Assembly (NCBI RefSeq): GCF_001949145.1
Contig: NW_019091535.1
Span: 349,268 to 413,267, forward strand
Source of the DNA: Acanthaster planci
Taxonomy: Eukaryota; Echinodermata; Asteroidea; Valvatida; Acanthasteridae
Direction of reading: 5' to 3'
Length of the DNA stretch: 64,000 nt
Position numbers and translations under genes: made by a program. Numbering within the stretch: the first letter of the stretch is position 1; every line of letters begins with the position of its first letter. The notes beneath the pieces were generated by a model. That model saw only the letters and a list, made by a program, of their open reading frames with translations. It was not told the DNA's origin and ran no database searches. This document shows, piece after piece, positions 1 through 25,971 of the stretch.

Positions 1-2
1 GC

Positions 3-848
3 AGCTACTGCAACAAACGCTTCAGCGAAAGTAGCAATCTCAACACCCACCTCCGCGTTCACACGGGCCACAATCCGTACAAATGCCAGACTTGTGACAA
101 GCAATTCAAGTACCTGAAGGGGTTCAAACTCCACATGAGCCGCCACGAACGGGCGCCAGTCACGTACAAATGCAACTTCTGCGACCGCGAGTTCAGCCAG
201 AAGGGACCTTGCAAAACGCACGAGAAGAGCCACCAGCGCGAAAAGCCGTTCAAGTGCCGCGTCTGCAAAATGAAATTCAAAAGGGAGGGCGGGCTACAGA
301 TGCACGTGGACAAAATTCACCAGTCGTGCCATGGCGCCATTCTGCGAAGAAAGCGCGGAAAGACGACAGGGGTTGGAGAAGAGATCGAAAGTACCAAAGA
401 CAGACACCGTTACCAGTGTAAAGAATGCGGGAAAGGCTTCAGGTACAACTATTCGCTCAAACAGCACATGCGGATCCACACTGGGGAGAAACCGTTCAAA
501 TGCACCCAGTGTGACGCCACATTCTCCCAGAGCTCCAACCTAACCAGCCACAGGCGGATACACACAGGAGAGGCGCCCTACAAATGCAATCACTGCAAGA
601 AAACGTTTACGTGCGCACAGAACCTCCGCAGTCATCTGCGGGTTCACACCGGGGAGCGACCGTACAGGTGCCCTCAGTGCCCAGCCAAGTTCGCTTACAG
701 CAGCTATCTCAAGACGCACTCCCTCGTCCATTCCGACAGAAAACCACTCAAATGCAAAGTATGTGATAAGGAATACCGGCACCCCACCAGTTTTAAAATT
801 CACTGCCGAACACATTCGGACGAGCAAAAACCCGGGAATTCCGGCTGA
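3..848 (+). CDS. C2H2 zinc-finger protein, C-terminal part (5' end outside window)
   Basis: An open frame runs from the left edge to a TGA at 846-848 and gives about 281 residues. It holds nine C2H2 fingers (C-X2-C-X12-H-X3/4-H). The first is cut by the window edge, and the last lies about 10 residues before the stop. TGEKP-type linkers (HTGEKPF, HTGEAPY, HTGERPY) join fingers 5 to 8. Fingers 4 and 5 are separated by a basic spacer of about 35 residues. The methionine at 135 lies inside finger 2, so it is not the start; the frame is open upstream of it. Tandem fingers with these linkers normally bind DNA in the nucleus, so a sequence-specific transcription factor is likely. There is no KRAB, SCAN or BTB domain in the visible part. 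Poly-zinc-finger genes are too numerous to assign an orthologue from fingers alone. Confidence 0.93.
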   Translation, partial: SYCNKRFSESSNLNTHLRVHTGHNPYKCQTCDKQFKYLKGFKLHMSRHERAPVTYKCNFCDREFSQKGPCKTHEKSHQREKPFKCRVCKMKFKREGGLQMHVDKIHQSCHGAILRRKRGKTTGVGEEIESTKDRHRYQCKECGKGFRYNYSLKQHMRIHTGEKPFKCTQCDATFSQSSNLTSHRRIHTGEAPYKCNHCKKTFTCAQNLRSHLRVHTGERPYRCPQCPAKFAYSSYLKTHSLVHSDRKPLKCKVCDKEYRHPTSFKIHCRTHSDEQKPGNSG

Positions 849-3366
849 AGAGAAGACAGGCCTACATGAATATTTCAAAGCAGAAACCAGTTTAAGCACT
901 GAGCCAGACTTAATACCCGTACCGATGATCAGCTTACCGTACTTGAAGGACTCCCTGTTCGCGTTTTTCACCGGTATTGTCCCGCTATCGGCACTTTGGA
1001 TATCTGTACCATACCGATACATTTCAACCTGGCATTGCAAATAGAGACTGTCAAAATCGCTGTGTTGGAGTGCGTGCCTCTGCAGTGGTGAACAAACACG
1101 GCTGGGCTTTCAGCGCCAAAAGGCCGCGCAGAGCTTGTAACTGGAGTGGAGCGAAGGGCGACCTCTTTTGACGTCTGCAGATGTGATTATCGAAAGCCTG
1201 AATTTTTAATTTAATCATTGGATTTTTAAACCGAATTCTAACCGTTTTGATTGAAGGGTTTTCTAAACCGAGCCCCAAACACTGTATGCATTACAGCAGT
1301 ATCTTATAAGCTGTTCAATGAACTGCTTGTTGAAGCAAAAATCTGCAGCATGTTTGAATGCACATTATGCAAGCTGAAAGTTACAAAGTACATGTACATT
1401 TTTTATGAAAAGAATTAAGAATTTCAGAGGGACTGAACAACAGCAAAACAAACAAACAAACTCCTTCGACTTTAAGCCTTTATTGGTTTGCGTCCACACG
1501 AACTTGCATCTAGAATAATATATTCAACTTCAAACTACCACTCATTTGGGGGAAAATTACCAGCCCACATATTTGCAAGCAGAATAAGGTACCAGCAACT
1601 TTTGAGATGAGAATACCATTCACACTATTGATGGTATGTAAATAACACCTGCAATATGCCAAGGATCAAATCCCAATTTTCTATTTTGTCTACTGCATCT
1701 GTTTTTTTTTCTGTTTTCATCCATTGTTTTTCTAAAATAATGTTGGGAATGCACACCACAAGCAGATTATTTTTATATCCAGCATTGCCACGTGAGAAGT
1801 TTGAATGAATTTGTATCAAAAGGTTTGAATTTAAGTCTCACTGACTTGGCAGCAATGAAACAAGCATAGCTTAAACATGATTATAGCCTTTCTGTTAAGC
1901 ATACGGTATTCAGAACAAGAAGTAAGTATAACTCATCCTGTAACTGCTTTCATTAAAAAATAAGATAAGCAAGTCTAAACTCTGTATTACATTCATTTTG
2001 ACACATCAGTGGAAGTGCTGAAAGAGAACATGCACAGTAAATTCAATATGGAATAAACAAAGAAAACCATTCTTAGTTCATGCTGCAAGACTTAGATACA
2101 CTGATTTCTGTGTAATTGTAACATGTACATTATTATGGCAATATTTATCATCAATTTATCTGAACACAGTCAAAGAAAAGTCATATATGCATTTGTGGTT
2201 TATAGAACCTTGGTGACCTACCCAAACAAAATTCGAAAATAACATGCCATTAATATTAATAGTAATAATAACAATAATGTACCAGAACGCAGAGCTGATT
2301 CTCACAGTGTAAAACTATTTGATTTCCCTGTTGAAATAAAATCCTGTAATCCACAACCACCAGGTGCAAAACTCTTCCCTTTTACAGAAAAAAAACCAAA
2401 GACAACTACAAACAGAATAAAACTCCATGGATCTGAAATATAATTTCAAGCTTTTCACTCACAGGGAAGATTGGTGGGAGGTACAACTCACAGAAAGGGC
2501 CCACTACATGTAATAAAAAGCTACAAGGAATTAGAAGTGGCCACCCATTCACATTTCATAAAATTATTGTACTGCTGTTCAAATGCTCATGATGTGAACA
2601 GTACTTAAACACTCCTAGTCACACTGGGATAAGACTTAAAGTGTACATGGTTTCTGCACCATGGACTGATGTACTGTGGGCACAAAGTCTATATGGGGTG
2701 TCCTGAAAGGTAAATGATAACTAGGTTTCCTTTTTGGGACACCCCAAACATAATATGTGATACAAACACAATCAACTGGAAGAACACTGTACGTACATCA
2801 CATTAGCCATGTCTTGAACACTCCATAGCCTGACCTTCACTGTGTACCAGTGTGAAGGCTATAAATGCAATGCAACCCGAGAAGTGATTTCTATTTTGAA
2901 ATGAGAATCAGCGTCCGCTTCAAGGTCAAAACTGGCCAGGCCAAATTTATTCCATCCACTTTGAACTGCAAAAGGGAACTAAACCTTTGTCAGAACACAA
3001 AGTGCTCTACTGTTTCATTGAAACTACTGCCTCAAAGCCTATTCCCAAGTATAAAGCATTTAACTTATTGCCCTCCAGAAAACACTCCATCTGTGACCAA
3101 CCCCCATTAGCTATGTTTTGTGCCATATGTTGGAGGGGGATGGGTAAATCCCCCACACCTTCCTTGGAACTCCTATGTCACCTGGTGGTACATTACATAC
3201 AAGTCCATCTGGCATTTCACAGTGCAGTCAACATTGTACACTGTATTAAACATTATATAGAGCATTCTTCTCCAACTTACATTGCACTCAATTCTCATTC
3301 CTTCATTGCCCTGTTATGCCAGATATTTACTAAAATAATTCCATTCAGAATTAGGTTCAGGGATTC
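849..3366. other. Intergenic stretch, 3' flank of the zinc-finger gene and of HPD
   Basis: AT-rich DNA with no convincing exon. The first part is the likely 3' UTR of the zinc-finger gene. Several AATAAA hexamers occur on the plus strand (near 2052, 2333 and 2421), and one AATAAA reads on the minus strand near 1474-1479, so long 3' UTRs from either side are possible. The short open frames here have no codon bias or recognisable domain. Confidence 0.5.
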
Positions 3367-3369
3367 TTA

Positions 3370-4537
3370 GGCCCACTTCAAATGTCAAATTTCTGCCATG
3401 TCTCATTCAAATGGTGCAGAATTTGAATTAGACACGGTAGAAAGTCGACGTTTAAAGCAACTGCTGACTGTCTGCTGAAGTTTGCCAGGTCTTGCTGGTT
3501 TAACGGCAGAAGAGCAGCATGGCTTCAAACGTTGGGTATCTGCGGTGTCTGATGCAATTGGCATGTCCCAAGTCAGAATTGTACTGGGACCATTTGAAAA
3601 TGTGCATGCACCCACTCCAATTCAGTTCAGCATTAAAACCAATATATAATATTTTAGTCTTTGGTTTTTGGAAAACCCTGCTAGTGACTGACACACCCAA
3701 CAAATTTCTGATGATGGATTCACAAACTTTTTCAAACTTCACCAACAATATTGGTCAGTTTTCGGCAACAGCACGATTACAATCTCCACTGGAGAATCTT
3801 CACAAGCATATCCCGACCAATGCCTTGGAGATGGGGATTTATGTAAGTGTTTCACTCTAATCTTGTCTAATGTGAGAAAGGAACATTGCCAAGGTCAGTT
3901 TATGAATCATCATTTTCTCTGAATTCGCATTCAGAATTATACTTCTGGCCAACTTACATCTTTGACCAAATGTCAATCCGACAAGATCATTGGAGATTGT
4001 GAAATTTTCTCTTGAAAGGTGCAGCAGGAGTTTTGAAAGGATAATCAAAACTCTCTTAATATCACCTTCAATAAATTCAGGGTTCCTGCACCAGAAGGAT
4101 AATTAAATTCCGTGACTTTTCCATGACCAAATTATATAAATCCATGATCCAATAATGCAATTTTTTGGACTAGTTGAACTTCTAAAGTTAAAAAGAAAAA
4201 TTTCTCATTTTACGCACTTGTTTCTGATAACAGGAATCACACACAGTGTTTGAAAAATTCCATCACTTTAGTCATTATGACAAAATTCCATGACTTGTCC
4301 AGGCCTGGAAAATGAAAACAAATTTTCATGACTTTTTCATGACTTTTCCGGGCCACAAGAACCCTGTAAATTTGATCACAGAAAAACGAAATATCTTGTC
4401 TTCTTCCCTGGTGCATCATGCTTAAAGACTGCCTTACATTCAAGAGTAAATAGATGTTTAAAGCCACTGCAGAACTTTTTTGCTTTTATGTCAATTGCAA
4501 ATTAGAAACAGCAGAAGTTTGACATTTGAAGTGGGCC
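3370..4537. mobile_element. PIF/Harbinger-like non-autonomous DNA transposon
   Basis: The two ends are 27-bp terminal inverted repeats with one mismatch. They start GGCCCACTTCAAATGTCAAA at 3370 and read as its reverse complement up to 4537. Both ends are flanked by the trinucleotide TTA (3367-3369 and 4538-4540). A 3-bp TWA target duplication with GG-starting inverted repeats is the usual signature of PIF/Harbinger elements. The 1.17-kb interior has no transposase-like frame, so it would depend on a transposase encoded elsewhere. A second element (4078-4366) is inserted within it. The sequence lies just beyond the likely HPD 3' UTR. Confidence 0.75.
4078..4366. mobile_element. hAT-like short inverted-repeat element nested in the Harbinger-like element
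   Basis: It begins CAGGGTTCCTG and ends with AAGAACCCTG, which are imperfect inverted termini of the hAT type (CAGGGTTC). Its body repeats variants of 'ccatgacttttcc' and 'catgactttttcatgactt'. Flanking bases share TAAATT on both sides, which could be a decayed 8-bp target duplication. No coding capacity is visible. Assignment to hAT rests only on the termini. Confidence 0.5.
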
Positions 4538-4545
4538 TTAGAGCC

Positions 4546-4551
4546 TTTATT
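4546..4551 (-). promoter_or_regulatory. Candidate polyadenylation hexamer for HPD
   Basis: AATAAA on the minus strand, about 750 bases beyond the HPD stop codon and just outside the Harbinger-like element. It is the nearest plausible hexamer I noticed; no cDNA support is available. Confidence 0.35.
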
Positions 4552-5297
4552 ATATGTGTCTATGACACAGATTCATCATTAACAGTGACAGTGTTAAAAT
4601 TGGGATAGGCAATAATTAAATGGCATTAAAATGAAGCAAAACCTTTGGCAATGATACTTAGAACAATAAAAGTTAATAAGGATTTGTATATTTGAATTTC
4701 GAACAAAGCAAGGGTCCAAGACAAAAAAAAAAAGCTGGTGACATAATTAAGCCAACCCAAAAAATCCCTACTGTGAAGTATACTTAAAACAGAAACAGAC
4801 AATGGGGAAATTAAAGACTCTATCTTCAAACTAAAAAATTAGATTCTGTTGTGGTTACTGTTATTCTGGAGTGCTTTGATGTCCTGTAAATGCTGGTGGG
4901 GAAACAGATTAGTTATGCCACCACAATGGTTGACCTCATCCAAAATAGAAAAATTCTCTGGAGTGTGCATATTCGCTCTCTAAGAAGAAACTCCAGATAA
5001 CATTACTCAACTAGACTCCACCGGTCCACACTCAGCAGACTTTGAAGACTGGTCAAGCTCCCAATGCAAACAAGACTACTTCTGTAACACAACTTCTGCA
5101 AATGTTACCTCTCAAGTGACACTCAGTGTGTTTATGAGGAGGTAAGCTTCAATTTTTGATGGTAAGGATTTAGGCGGACTGTGGACTGGGTCAGATCTAC
5201 CTAATATGCATATCCTCCAAATGTGTCACAGCCTGGGTATGGTGGCAGGTTTCCGTGCAGTTTCCGTTCTCTCCACCATTAAAGGAGGATGTGAAGA

Positions 5298-18617
<13,320 letters not shown>

Positions 18618-19174
18618 CTGAAATACAAGGAGAAAAAACAAAGCAATTACTTAATGTGTCTAACTATAACAAGCTTGTTGGCATAAAAAGCCGTATAAAG
18701 TGAAAATTTGTACCATTCTGGTTGTGAATCACCGGTGATCGTTACACGACGCATCGACTTCGTGTGATGTGGCCAACCGGCGCAGTCAGCGCTAGCCCCT
18801 CTGCTGGTGCTCACATGTACATTGTACATGTACATGCGCATATACGTGACACACACACAGCACGGAGTGCAAGCGCCGATTACGTCATGATTGAACTGCT
18901 GCAAAATTGGGGGCGCTATTCGGGAAAGGCAGTAAGCGCATAATATAGACATAAATAACCTGGGGCCGAGTCGAGTAGGTGTGAAGAGTGTTCAAGATGA
19001 GCAGTATAATTTAACACAACACTTGTTTGTTGACAAACAGTAGGTGATGGTGCGTTTGGTCAAGAATTTCGAGCCCCATTTACACGTTTTTCGATGAAAT
19101 TGAAATAGTGTCGCTTTCAGTTCGTTTGTGAACTTGGCGTACACGGTATATATACAGCAAAGAATTGATACCAC

Positions 19175-19465
19175 TTACCAGAATGACGGAAATAAGGTTT
19201 GTGTAGCTTAACTGGTAGTAGTACTAACGTTAGTGTATGGTTTCGGCCTAGGCCTATGTTACAATCTGACTAGGCCAACTTTCAGAACTGTAACTTTGGT
19301 TTATACAAACCGGGGACAGCCATGTACAACTCCCAATTGGTCAAGTTATTTCAGAGATGACAGTTATTGAGAGTACATGCTGCTGATTTTTGTAGTGTGG
19401 ATGGACAAAATGGACAAGAATTTAACCATTTTAATGAGGAATGTTTGCTTGCACAAAAAGCTGTG
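19175..19465. promoter_or_regulatory. Shared HPD / INPP5K divergent promoter region
   Basis: INPP5K starts at 19466 on the plus strand. A strong minus-strand donor (CTG|GTAAGTGG, donor GT at 19179-19180) suggests a non-coding HPD first exon here. The two genes therefore appear to be transcribed divergently from within about 300 bases. No CpG-rich core or clear TATA box placed for either gene was seen. Transcription start sites are inferred only. Confidence 0.35.
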
Positions 19466-22400
19466 ATGGAAGAGTAAGTTGACACAATCAAAACAGCCAA
19501 AATGTGTTTATGGGAGTGTGTACGTGGCTATCTATGAAGTTTACGTCAACCTTACAGTTCTGGAAGTACAATCTGACGTTGCTTTTGACTGTGACTTTCA
19601 TGATGTGATGACCGTTAGTGCCAGTGCTTAGTGTACTAGTGTGAGAACACTGAGCAGGTGAATGTAGCCCAGGTTGGATGCCAGTCTTCAATTTTATTTT
19701 ACGTTATAATAGGCCTACAACTGCAACCTGGGCTACAGTGAATGCGACCCCATCCAACAGTTCCGCATTACCATCACTCGAACACTTAGTTTTCATGATC
19801 AGTGATCAGCAGCTAGCTATGAAAGTCTGAGAGTGACATCAGATCTTGATGAAATGTTAAGAGGTGATTTGCGGAGTGCTGCCATGGCTGTATAATTTGA
19901 TTACATGTGATTCCGTAGATCTTCTCTCAAACTATCCTCATCATGTCCGTTTCATGCTAGTTGTTGTTGGGTCCAGTGTTACGCATACATCCAATGTCTG
20001 TGACCGTAGTTACCAGGCCCCTAATTTTGCCACCTGTTGTTAAGTCTGATTGTTTTCACAGTAAGTTGCAAAATAAGGGACCTGGCGACTAGACACTGAC
20101 AGACGTTATACATACTTAGGCCTAGCTATGTGATGAACATAACACTGACATTCATTTCATGATAGCTTAGCTAGGGCACTTGCTGAAGAATCATACATGC
20201 ATTACAAAATGTTTCCATCTGGCTTAAATTTAAGGTGCCTATATAATAATCATGGTTCCAGAATCAAAATGCACCCCTAAATTTTGGACTTGCAGTATTT
20301 TATGGTGACTTTTCAATTTTAGGGTCCTTTTTTTTTTAATCTGCTCAGCATTGTTGTATGCACCTACAATGTTGCCACCTTGGATCCACCAAAGGAACTT
20401 TTGAATGACCTTATTTGGCTCCACACGAGTGATGCCCCCGACCTTTATGCTATTGGCCTTCAAGAGGTCAGCTCCAAACCTCATGAAGTCATCCAGAGCA
20501 CTCTCAGCGATGACCCTTGGACGGAAGCTATCTCGGCATGCGTGTGTGAGAAGGGATACGCTATGGTTGGTATTAGGATAGCAGCCACACATCCAGACTT
20601 ATACATGTAGATAATGCCCTCGTCCAGAGCCAGCACAAGTCAATCACAAGTTGGTTCACAAGTCTGGTCACAAGACTGAGTGACTGTCTGGATCAGTTTG
20701 TATTGTCACAGATATCCTTACAGAAGGGCCTTCAAGTCCGAGTCCTAACGTAATAATATTAACAACAATAACAGTGTTCTTATATAGCACATTTCACTAA
20801 GGTCAAAGTGCTTTCCATTATCATTATCCCTGCTCAATGGGCCCATGAAATATTCCACATACCATCTTAGCTCCCTAGGGAGGATACAGCCTGATACAGC
20901 CATGTCGGCACAAAGCAGCTAACTTGGTTCACTCAAACTGTAATACATGGCAGATTTAGGACCTGTTTTCACCTTAATTTGCTGCATTTCAAAGTTGCTT
21001 GACTGACAGTTGACACTGTGTGTTGTAGGTGAGTTCCATCCGTCTTCAGGGTATCATCCAGCTGTTGTTTGCTCGCATGCTTCACTTACCGTTCCTTCGG
21101 GATATTCAGACAGACTTCACACGGACTGGCCTGGGGGGAACATGGGTGAGTAATTGCCTGTCTAGCTTACTGCATGCATAGTCTAACCCCCCCTCCTTTT
21201 TTCACTGTCGATTCTGGTGTGAAACAGTGAAGTGTCGTTTCTTCAGTGATAGAGGCTTCACCTTTAGGAAACAAACAACGATTTGAGATGTCAGAGTGAA
21301 CTCCCACATAACAAAACACATTCAAAGCCACCATTGCGTATTTCAAATTGTGTGGAATGTTGTTTTCAGGCCTCAGTGAAACTTTGGAGTGTTTGACTCG
21401 ATCTCAGTTAACAGAAACAAATTTACTCTCTCAAGCTGAGTTGTTCCAAAAGTGAAGAGGCATGTTGGCAGTACTCCGTGTTAATGGTTTATCAGCAGGT
21501 GTGGCAAGTATTGCCAATCCATGTGCAATTATGCTGCCCCCAACTTGAGAAGTGAATTGTATTACCCATGCCATTTGCTTTTTTAACAGGGCAACAAAGG
21601 TGCTGTGTCTATTCGGCTGGACTGCTATGAGCGCTCGCTGTGCCTCATCAATACTCACCTGGCCGCTCACGTTGAGAACTGGGCAGACAGAGATAAGGAG
21701 TATCACACTATTGTCACCAGCCAGACCTACTCTCACCCAAAGACGCCGACAGTTCTTGATCACGAGTAAGTGAATGACATCGACTCGAGCAAAACTCATC
21801 GCTCTGAATTTTTCGTGTTGCCTGATAGATGTTTTAAGATGAACAGTCTATGTAAAAACAATATGCTCTGTGGAAAATATAGCTATTCATAATGAGTGTA
21901 GACAAGGAAGAAAATTTACGTCTAAATGGAAGAGGACAGTCTCAGAAAATCATTGAGGGTGTAACAATACCGCGTTGTTCTGATGCAATGCGTGTTGCAG
22001 TGGTAATGGACAGTAGAGGGTTCCAGCTCACTATGTTTGTAACTCTTTGCCATTTTGTAACAGAGGCAACAGCCAGCTTGAAGTCTGCATCACAGTATTC
22101 ATGTATTGTCATTCTTTGAACAGTATCATTAGTCCTTAAGAAATTACATGTGGGATGAACCAGGGTTCAAGGTTTGATTCAGAATTCCGTAATAAACGTT
22201 ACGCTCTCCCCGTGCCTAATGATCACCGACTTTCTAGAATCCATTTGACCTTTGACTCTTGGTGACTTTCCTTACCAGCTACATCATCTGGTTCGGCGAC
22301 CTCAACTACCGCATCGAGGATCTGTCTGTTGAAGTGGTCAAGTTTTTGAGCACACCCAAGAAGCTGCACGTGCTGCTGGAGAAGGACCAGCTCAAGCTGT

Positions 22401-25400
22401 CCATAAGGAGCAAGCTGTCCTTTGAGGGGTTCCGCGAAGGCCCAGTGACGTTCATCCCGACCTACAAATATGATTTTCAAAGTGATGATTTCGATACAAG
22501 GTTACAAAAAGTCTCTTGGAAGCTTTTGTTTTGACAGTGAGCTTATTGATGGTTAAAGTAGTATGCCTTAATGACCAAAATCAGTCTGTTTATGGTTGGT
22601 TGGCTCAATCCTGGTTAATGGGATAATTCATTCATTGATTTTTGCAGGGAAATTTACCAGGGATCCTTCAAGTCAACTCAGCATGCAAGCATGCATCTAT
22701 TTAAGGGAAAAACCCCAAAACATTGGCATATTGAGTTAAACCCAATCATTAATCCACACTAGAATATACACACACATTCAATAACAACTCGTACCAGACC
22801 ATGGCTGGACAATTTGATTCTTCAATTTTATTCATATAACTTAATTAGTTGACTTGGAGAAAGATACATTTCCATACATGCCAATTGTTCTTCCAGCCCT
22901 AAGCAACGGCCCCCAGCCTGGACGGATCGTGTCCTCTGGAAGGTTCACCCCAAGTATGCAGGGGATGAAACAGACTTCTGCATCACGCAAATGGCCTACC
23001 GTTCCCACGGCAACATCAAATGGAGTGACCACAAACCAGTCAGTGCCGAATTCAGATTAGGGGTGAGTTTGGAGACAAATCTGCTACTTTCAAATACCTA
23101 AAAAGCAGATTTAAAGGCCATTTCTCAGTGTTTTTGGTGACAAGAGTTTGGTCTTCTGGGGCTGGGAAGTTCTGTTTGTGAAGAATTTGAAGTGATTCAC
23201 AGTTACATATATACAGGTGCTTATTAGTTATTTGCTGCAGGATAAAAACCTGGTTCCTCCTCTCCTCATTTTTCTGGTCAGAAATGTAAATGGCTGATGG
23301 TGATTTAGACAGAAAAATTCCATTTTCCTTCACATTTTGATCCATGACCTTTATCTGTCACTGAAGACAAAAACCACTTACGAAGTTTCATCAGAACAAA
23401 AGCTAGGATTCCCAAACATAAGCAGAAACAAATATAAGCAAAAGTTCCCTCCAGAAAGTTCACATCCAGAAAGTTATCATGGCCCTTGGCAGTATCCTTC
23501 ACTGATGAATTTCAATATCCCAGGTGTCTATGGAGACGGCCCGACCCTTGGTGTCCTTTGACCCCATTGAGTCCTGGAGGAGAGGGGAGGATGCACAGTG
23601 TACCTATAAGGTGGCCCCAGGAACCAGGACTAGCAACTGGGACTGGGTGGGATTGTACAAGGTAGGCTAGACATGTTTAAGAGAAAAATTCTAAGTACTC
23701 TGTAACAGGGTTTATAAGAACACTGAGGAGGGAGTAACCCTAAACTCTCTTGGCTTTCTTGCTAATCCTCAAATGTAACCCAACCCAACAAAATGACTTG
23801 CGGTTCACCAGAGCCACTTTTTGGTGACAGTCCTTAAAATTTTAAAAAGAAGCTTGCACAATTCAAATTGATAGGTATCCGCAGCATTTTCCAACTAGCT
23901 AATGGCTGTCAGGGCTGAGATTTGTCAAGATTTTTCCTGGTTTCTGGACTTCAGGGTTTTTCAAACAGTCTCTTTTAAAATCTAGAAAAATCTGAGTTTA
24001 CTGTGACTGTGTTTTTATGTGCAATGGTTTATCTAGAACACAGGAAATGGAGATTTTAAGGGATGCACTCACAGGCAAACACGGATGTATGCCATAGACC
24101 TCATGCTTCTGAGGGGCCCTCAAAACCTCTAGCGATTATTTTGTGGCCTTTTCAATTTCCTCTGATCTCACCCCTGGGCCGTTTTCATCAGGATGCTAAA
24201 CTGAGTGATACATCAAAGAGCGAGCCTGTCAAGCTGTTTCTAGTCTAGACTAAAACAAAATGTAATTTTAATTCTGACAAAATGCCTTTGAACTTACTTT
24301 GTGGGGTTGGATCATTCATTTGCTGTTTTCTCTTCAACAATTTCAGCTGTGGACCGCAACCTGTGATTTCCAGGTCCCTTTATCTATGAGATACTGAGGC
24401 TTTTTTCAAATATGGTTTTCAAATTATTTTAGTGTGGTCATTGTCAGTTTCATTAATGTAAGTTCTTACATGCACACCCTAGGTTGGATTCCAGACACCA
24501 AGTCGCAGCTATGTAACCTATGTCTGGGCTGTGCCCAATGGAGAAACAAGGCAAGCGTCTGGGTGCCGGGTTACCTTCAAGTCCAACTACCTCCCAGATG
24601 ACACCTTCTCCAAGTATGTGTTGTGTTACTTTAGTAAAGCTATGAACTGTGTGCTGGGAGTCAGCAATGTGTTCAGGGTAAGTACACCAGGGTTTGGACG
24701 TACCTTACCAAAATAGAGTCTGGATAGAAGAGTTTTTGATGTTACTGTTACAAAAGTTACAACTTTTCCATCATTTCCCATTGTACTAAGGAAGGCATGG
24801 ACAGATTTTTATTTTATTTTTCACGTTTATTATTTAAAGTAATTATGTAAAGCAGGTTCAGTGGTGTGTGCGTGTAAATTTGAGAACTGAAAATAGACAG
24901 AACAGAGGCTTTGGACAAAATAGGTACAGATGGAGGTGGTGTCCTTTTGGACAAGTTTTCACTAACATTAATTCAAACTTTGTGAAATATCCCTGTCTAT
25001 TGTATTTGTTGAGAAACCAACAATGCTTAGGCTGCATTGTCGTGGCCCAAATGGTAGAGTCTGTCACATGCTGTCAGTTGTCATAATACTGCACATTGCA
25101 GTGTTTATCTTTTGTTCATGTGATCCAGCTGATGGGTGGGCCAGTGTTTAATTCAAACAGAAAAGACAAAGTGCAGATGAAAACTCTTTGAAATTCTGCA
25201 TATCTAGGAATTCAGTATCTAAGAGAAATGTGAAATATGTGTTGTGCAAGATAGTAACGGCTGGCTGTGAAATAGTCAGTCATGCTCTGTTTATTTGGCA
25301 ACTTTGAAAAGTGTACACCATGTCACAGGTGAGGTTCATGTAGGATATGTGGGGAAGTGAATATTATTACAGTACTGTGAGTAGCCTTGCTAACCCAGGT

Positions 25401-25971
25401 GCCTTGCTAACCTAGGTGCCTCGCTAACCTAGGTGCCTCGCTAACCTAGGTGCCTCGCTAACCTAGGTGCCTCGCTAACCTAGATGCCTTGCTAACCTAG
25501 CTGCTTCCTTCTATTTTGTCTACCTCTGTTCTCTCTCCTGCCTTTTTATGCCTGTTCCTGATTATTCTTCACCTCTCTTGCCCTCTGTATGTTCACTTTT
25601 CATACCCCATTTTTGCACATTGCACTGATTTCATTACTTATTTACACCTTTGATGTCACTCTGTCATCACACTTGCTTTTCCCTGACTTTTGTCCGCCAT
25701 CCTCCCCCGTCTTAATGCTCACCTCTATTGTCCTCTGGTGCTGATTATTATCCCAATTATCCACATATGACCACTGTCACCTCACATTTTCCACTATTGC
25801 CCTCCTGTTCCTCACTACTGCCCGTATTTTCCTCACTTTCCCTATTGCCCTGGGTGTTCTTTGCATGCACTGTAGGTCCTTCCCTTTGAGGAAGACACCA
25901 GACAATTCAGGGCGGCAGACTATGGTTTTGCAGAAACAGCGACAGTCCTCCGTGACATAGCTGGTATATGA
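19466..25971 (+). CDS. INPP5K: Inositol polyphosphate 5-phosphatase K (SKIP-type)
   Basis: The enzyme removes the 5-phosphate from PI(4,5)P2 and PI(3,4,5)P3; in vertebrates it acts at the ER and plasma membrane and dampens insulin signalling. Nine exons keep phase: 19466-19473, 20349-20565, 21029-21145, 21590-21765, 22279-22500, 22897-23062, 23524-23661, 24483-24677 and 25876-25971 (TGA). They give 444 residues, against about 448 in human. The catalytic domain spans residues 4-302: TYNVAT (Asn10), IGLQEV (Glu42), GGTWGNKGAV (114-120), INTHLAAH (His137), WFGDLNYR (177-184), PPAWTDRVLW (252-261) and WSDHKPVS (289-296). The WTDR form, rather than WCDR, is as in INPP5K. A C-terminal SKICH domain (about 305-425) contains WDWVGLYKVGF and LCYFS. 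Exon 1 carries only ATGGAAGA, after an in-frame TGA upstream. Donors of exons 2 (GTTGGT) and 5 (GTTACA) are weak. Confidence 0.95.
23838..24218. repeat. Degenerate relative of the 42356-42594 element, interrupted
   Basis: In INPP5K intron 7, 23838-23897 resembles 42413-42470 (shared 'ttgcac...aaat.gatagg.atcc.cagcattttt'). 24187-24218 resembles 42480-42511 (shared 'catc.ggatgc.aaactgagt.atac.tcaaa'). About 290 bases separate the two halves here that are adjacent at the other site, so something is inserted in this copy or deleted in the other. Confidence 0.45.
25385..25503. repeat. 17-bp minisatellite, seven copies
   Basis: Seven head-to-tail copies of CCTCGCTAACCTAGGTG, with C/T changes at one position and edge-copy decay. 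It lies in the last intron of INPP5K, followed by about 350 bases of pyrimidine-rich sequence before the final acceptor at 25875. Confidence 0.9.

Noticed and set aside
3519-3860. 113-codon plus-strand frame
   Set aside because: It is inside the Harbinger-like element but has no transposase motif and no similarity I recognise.
19147-19154. TATATATA as an HPD TATA box
   Set aside because: It lies downstream of the strong candidate first-exon donor, and no ATG-ending exon follows it. It is kept only as an alternative.
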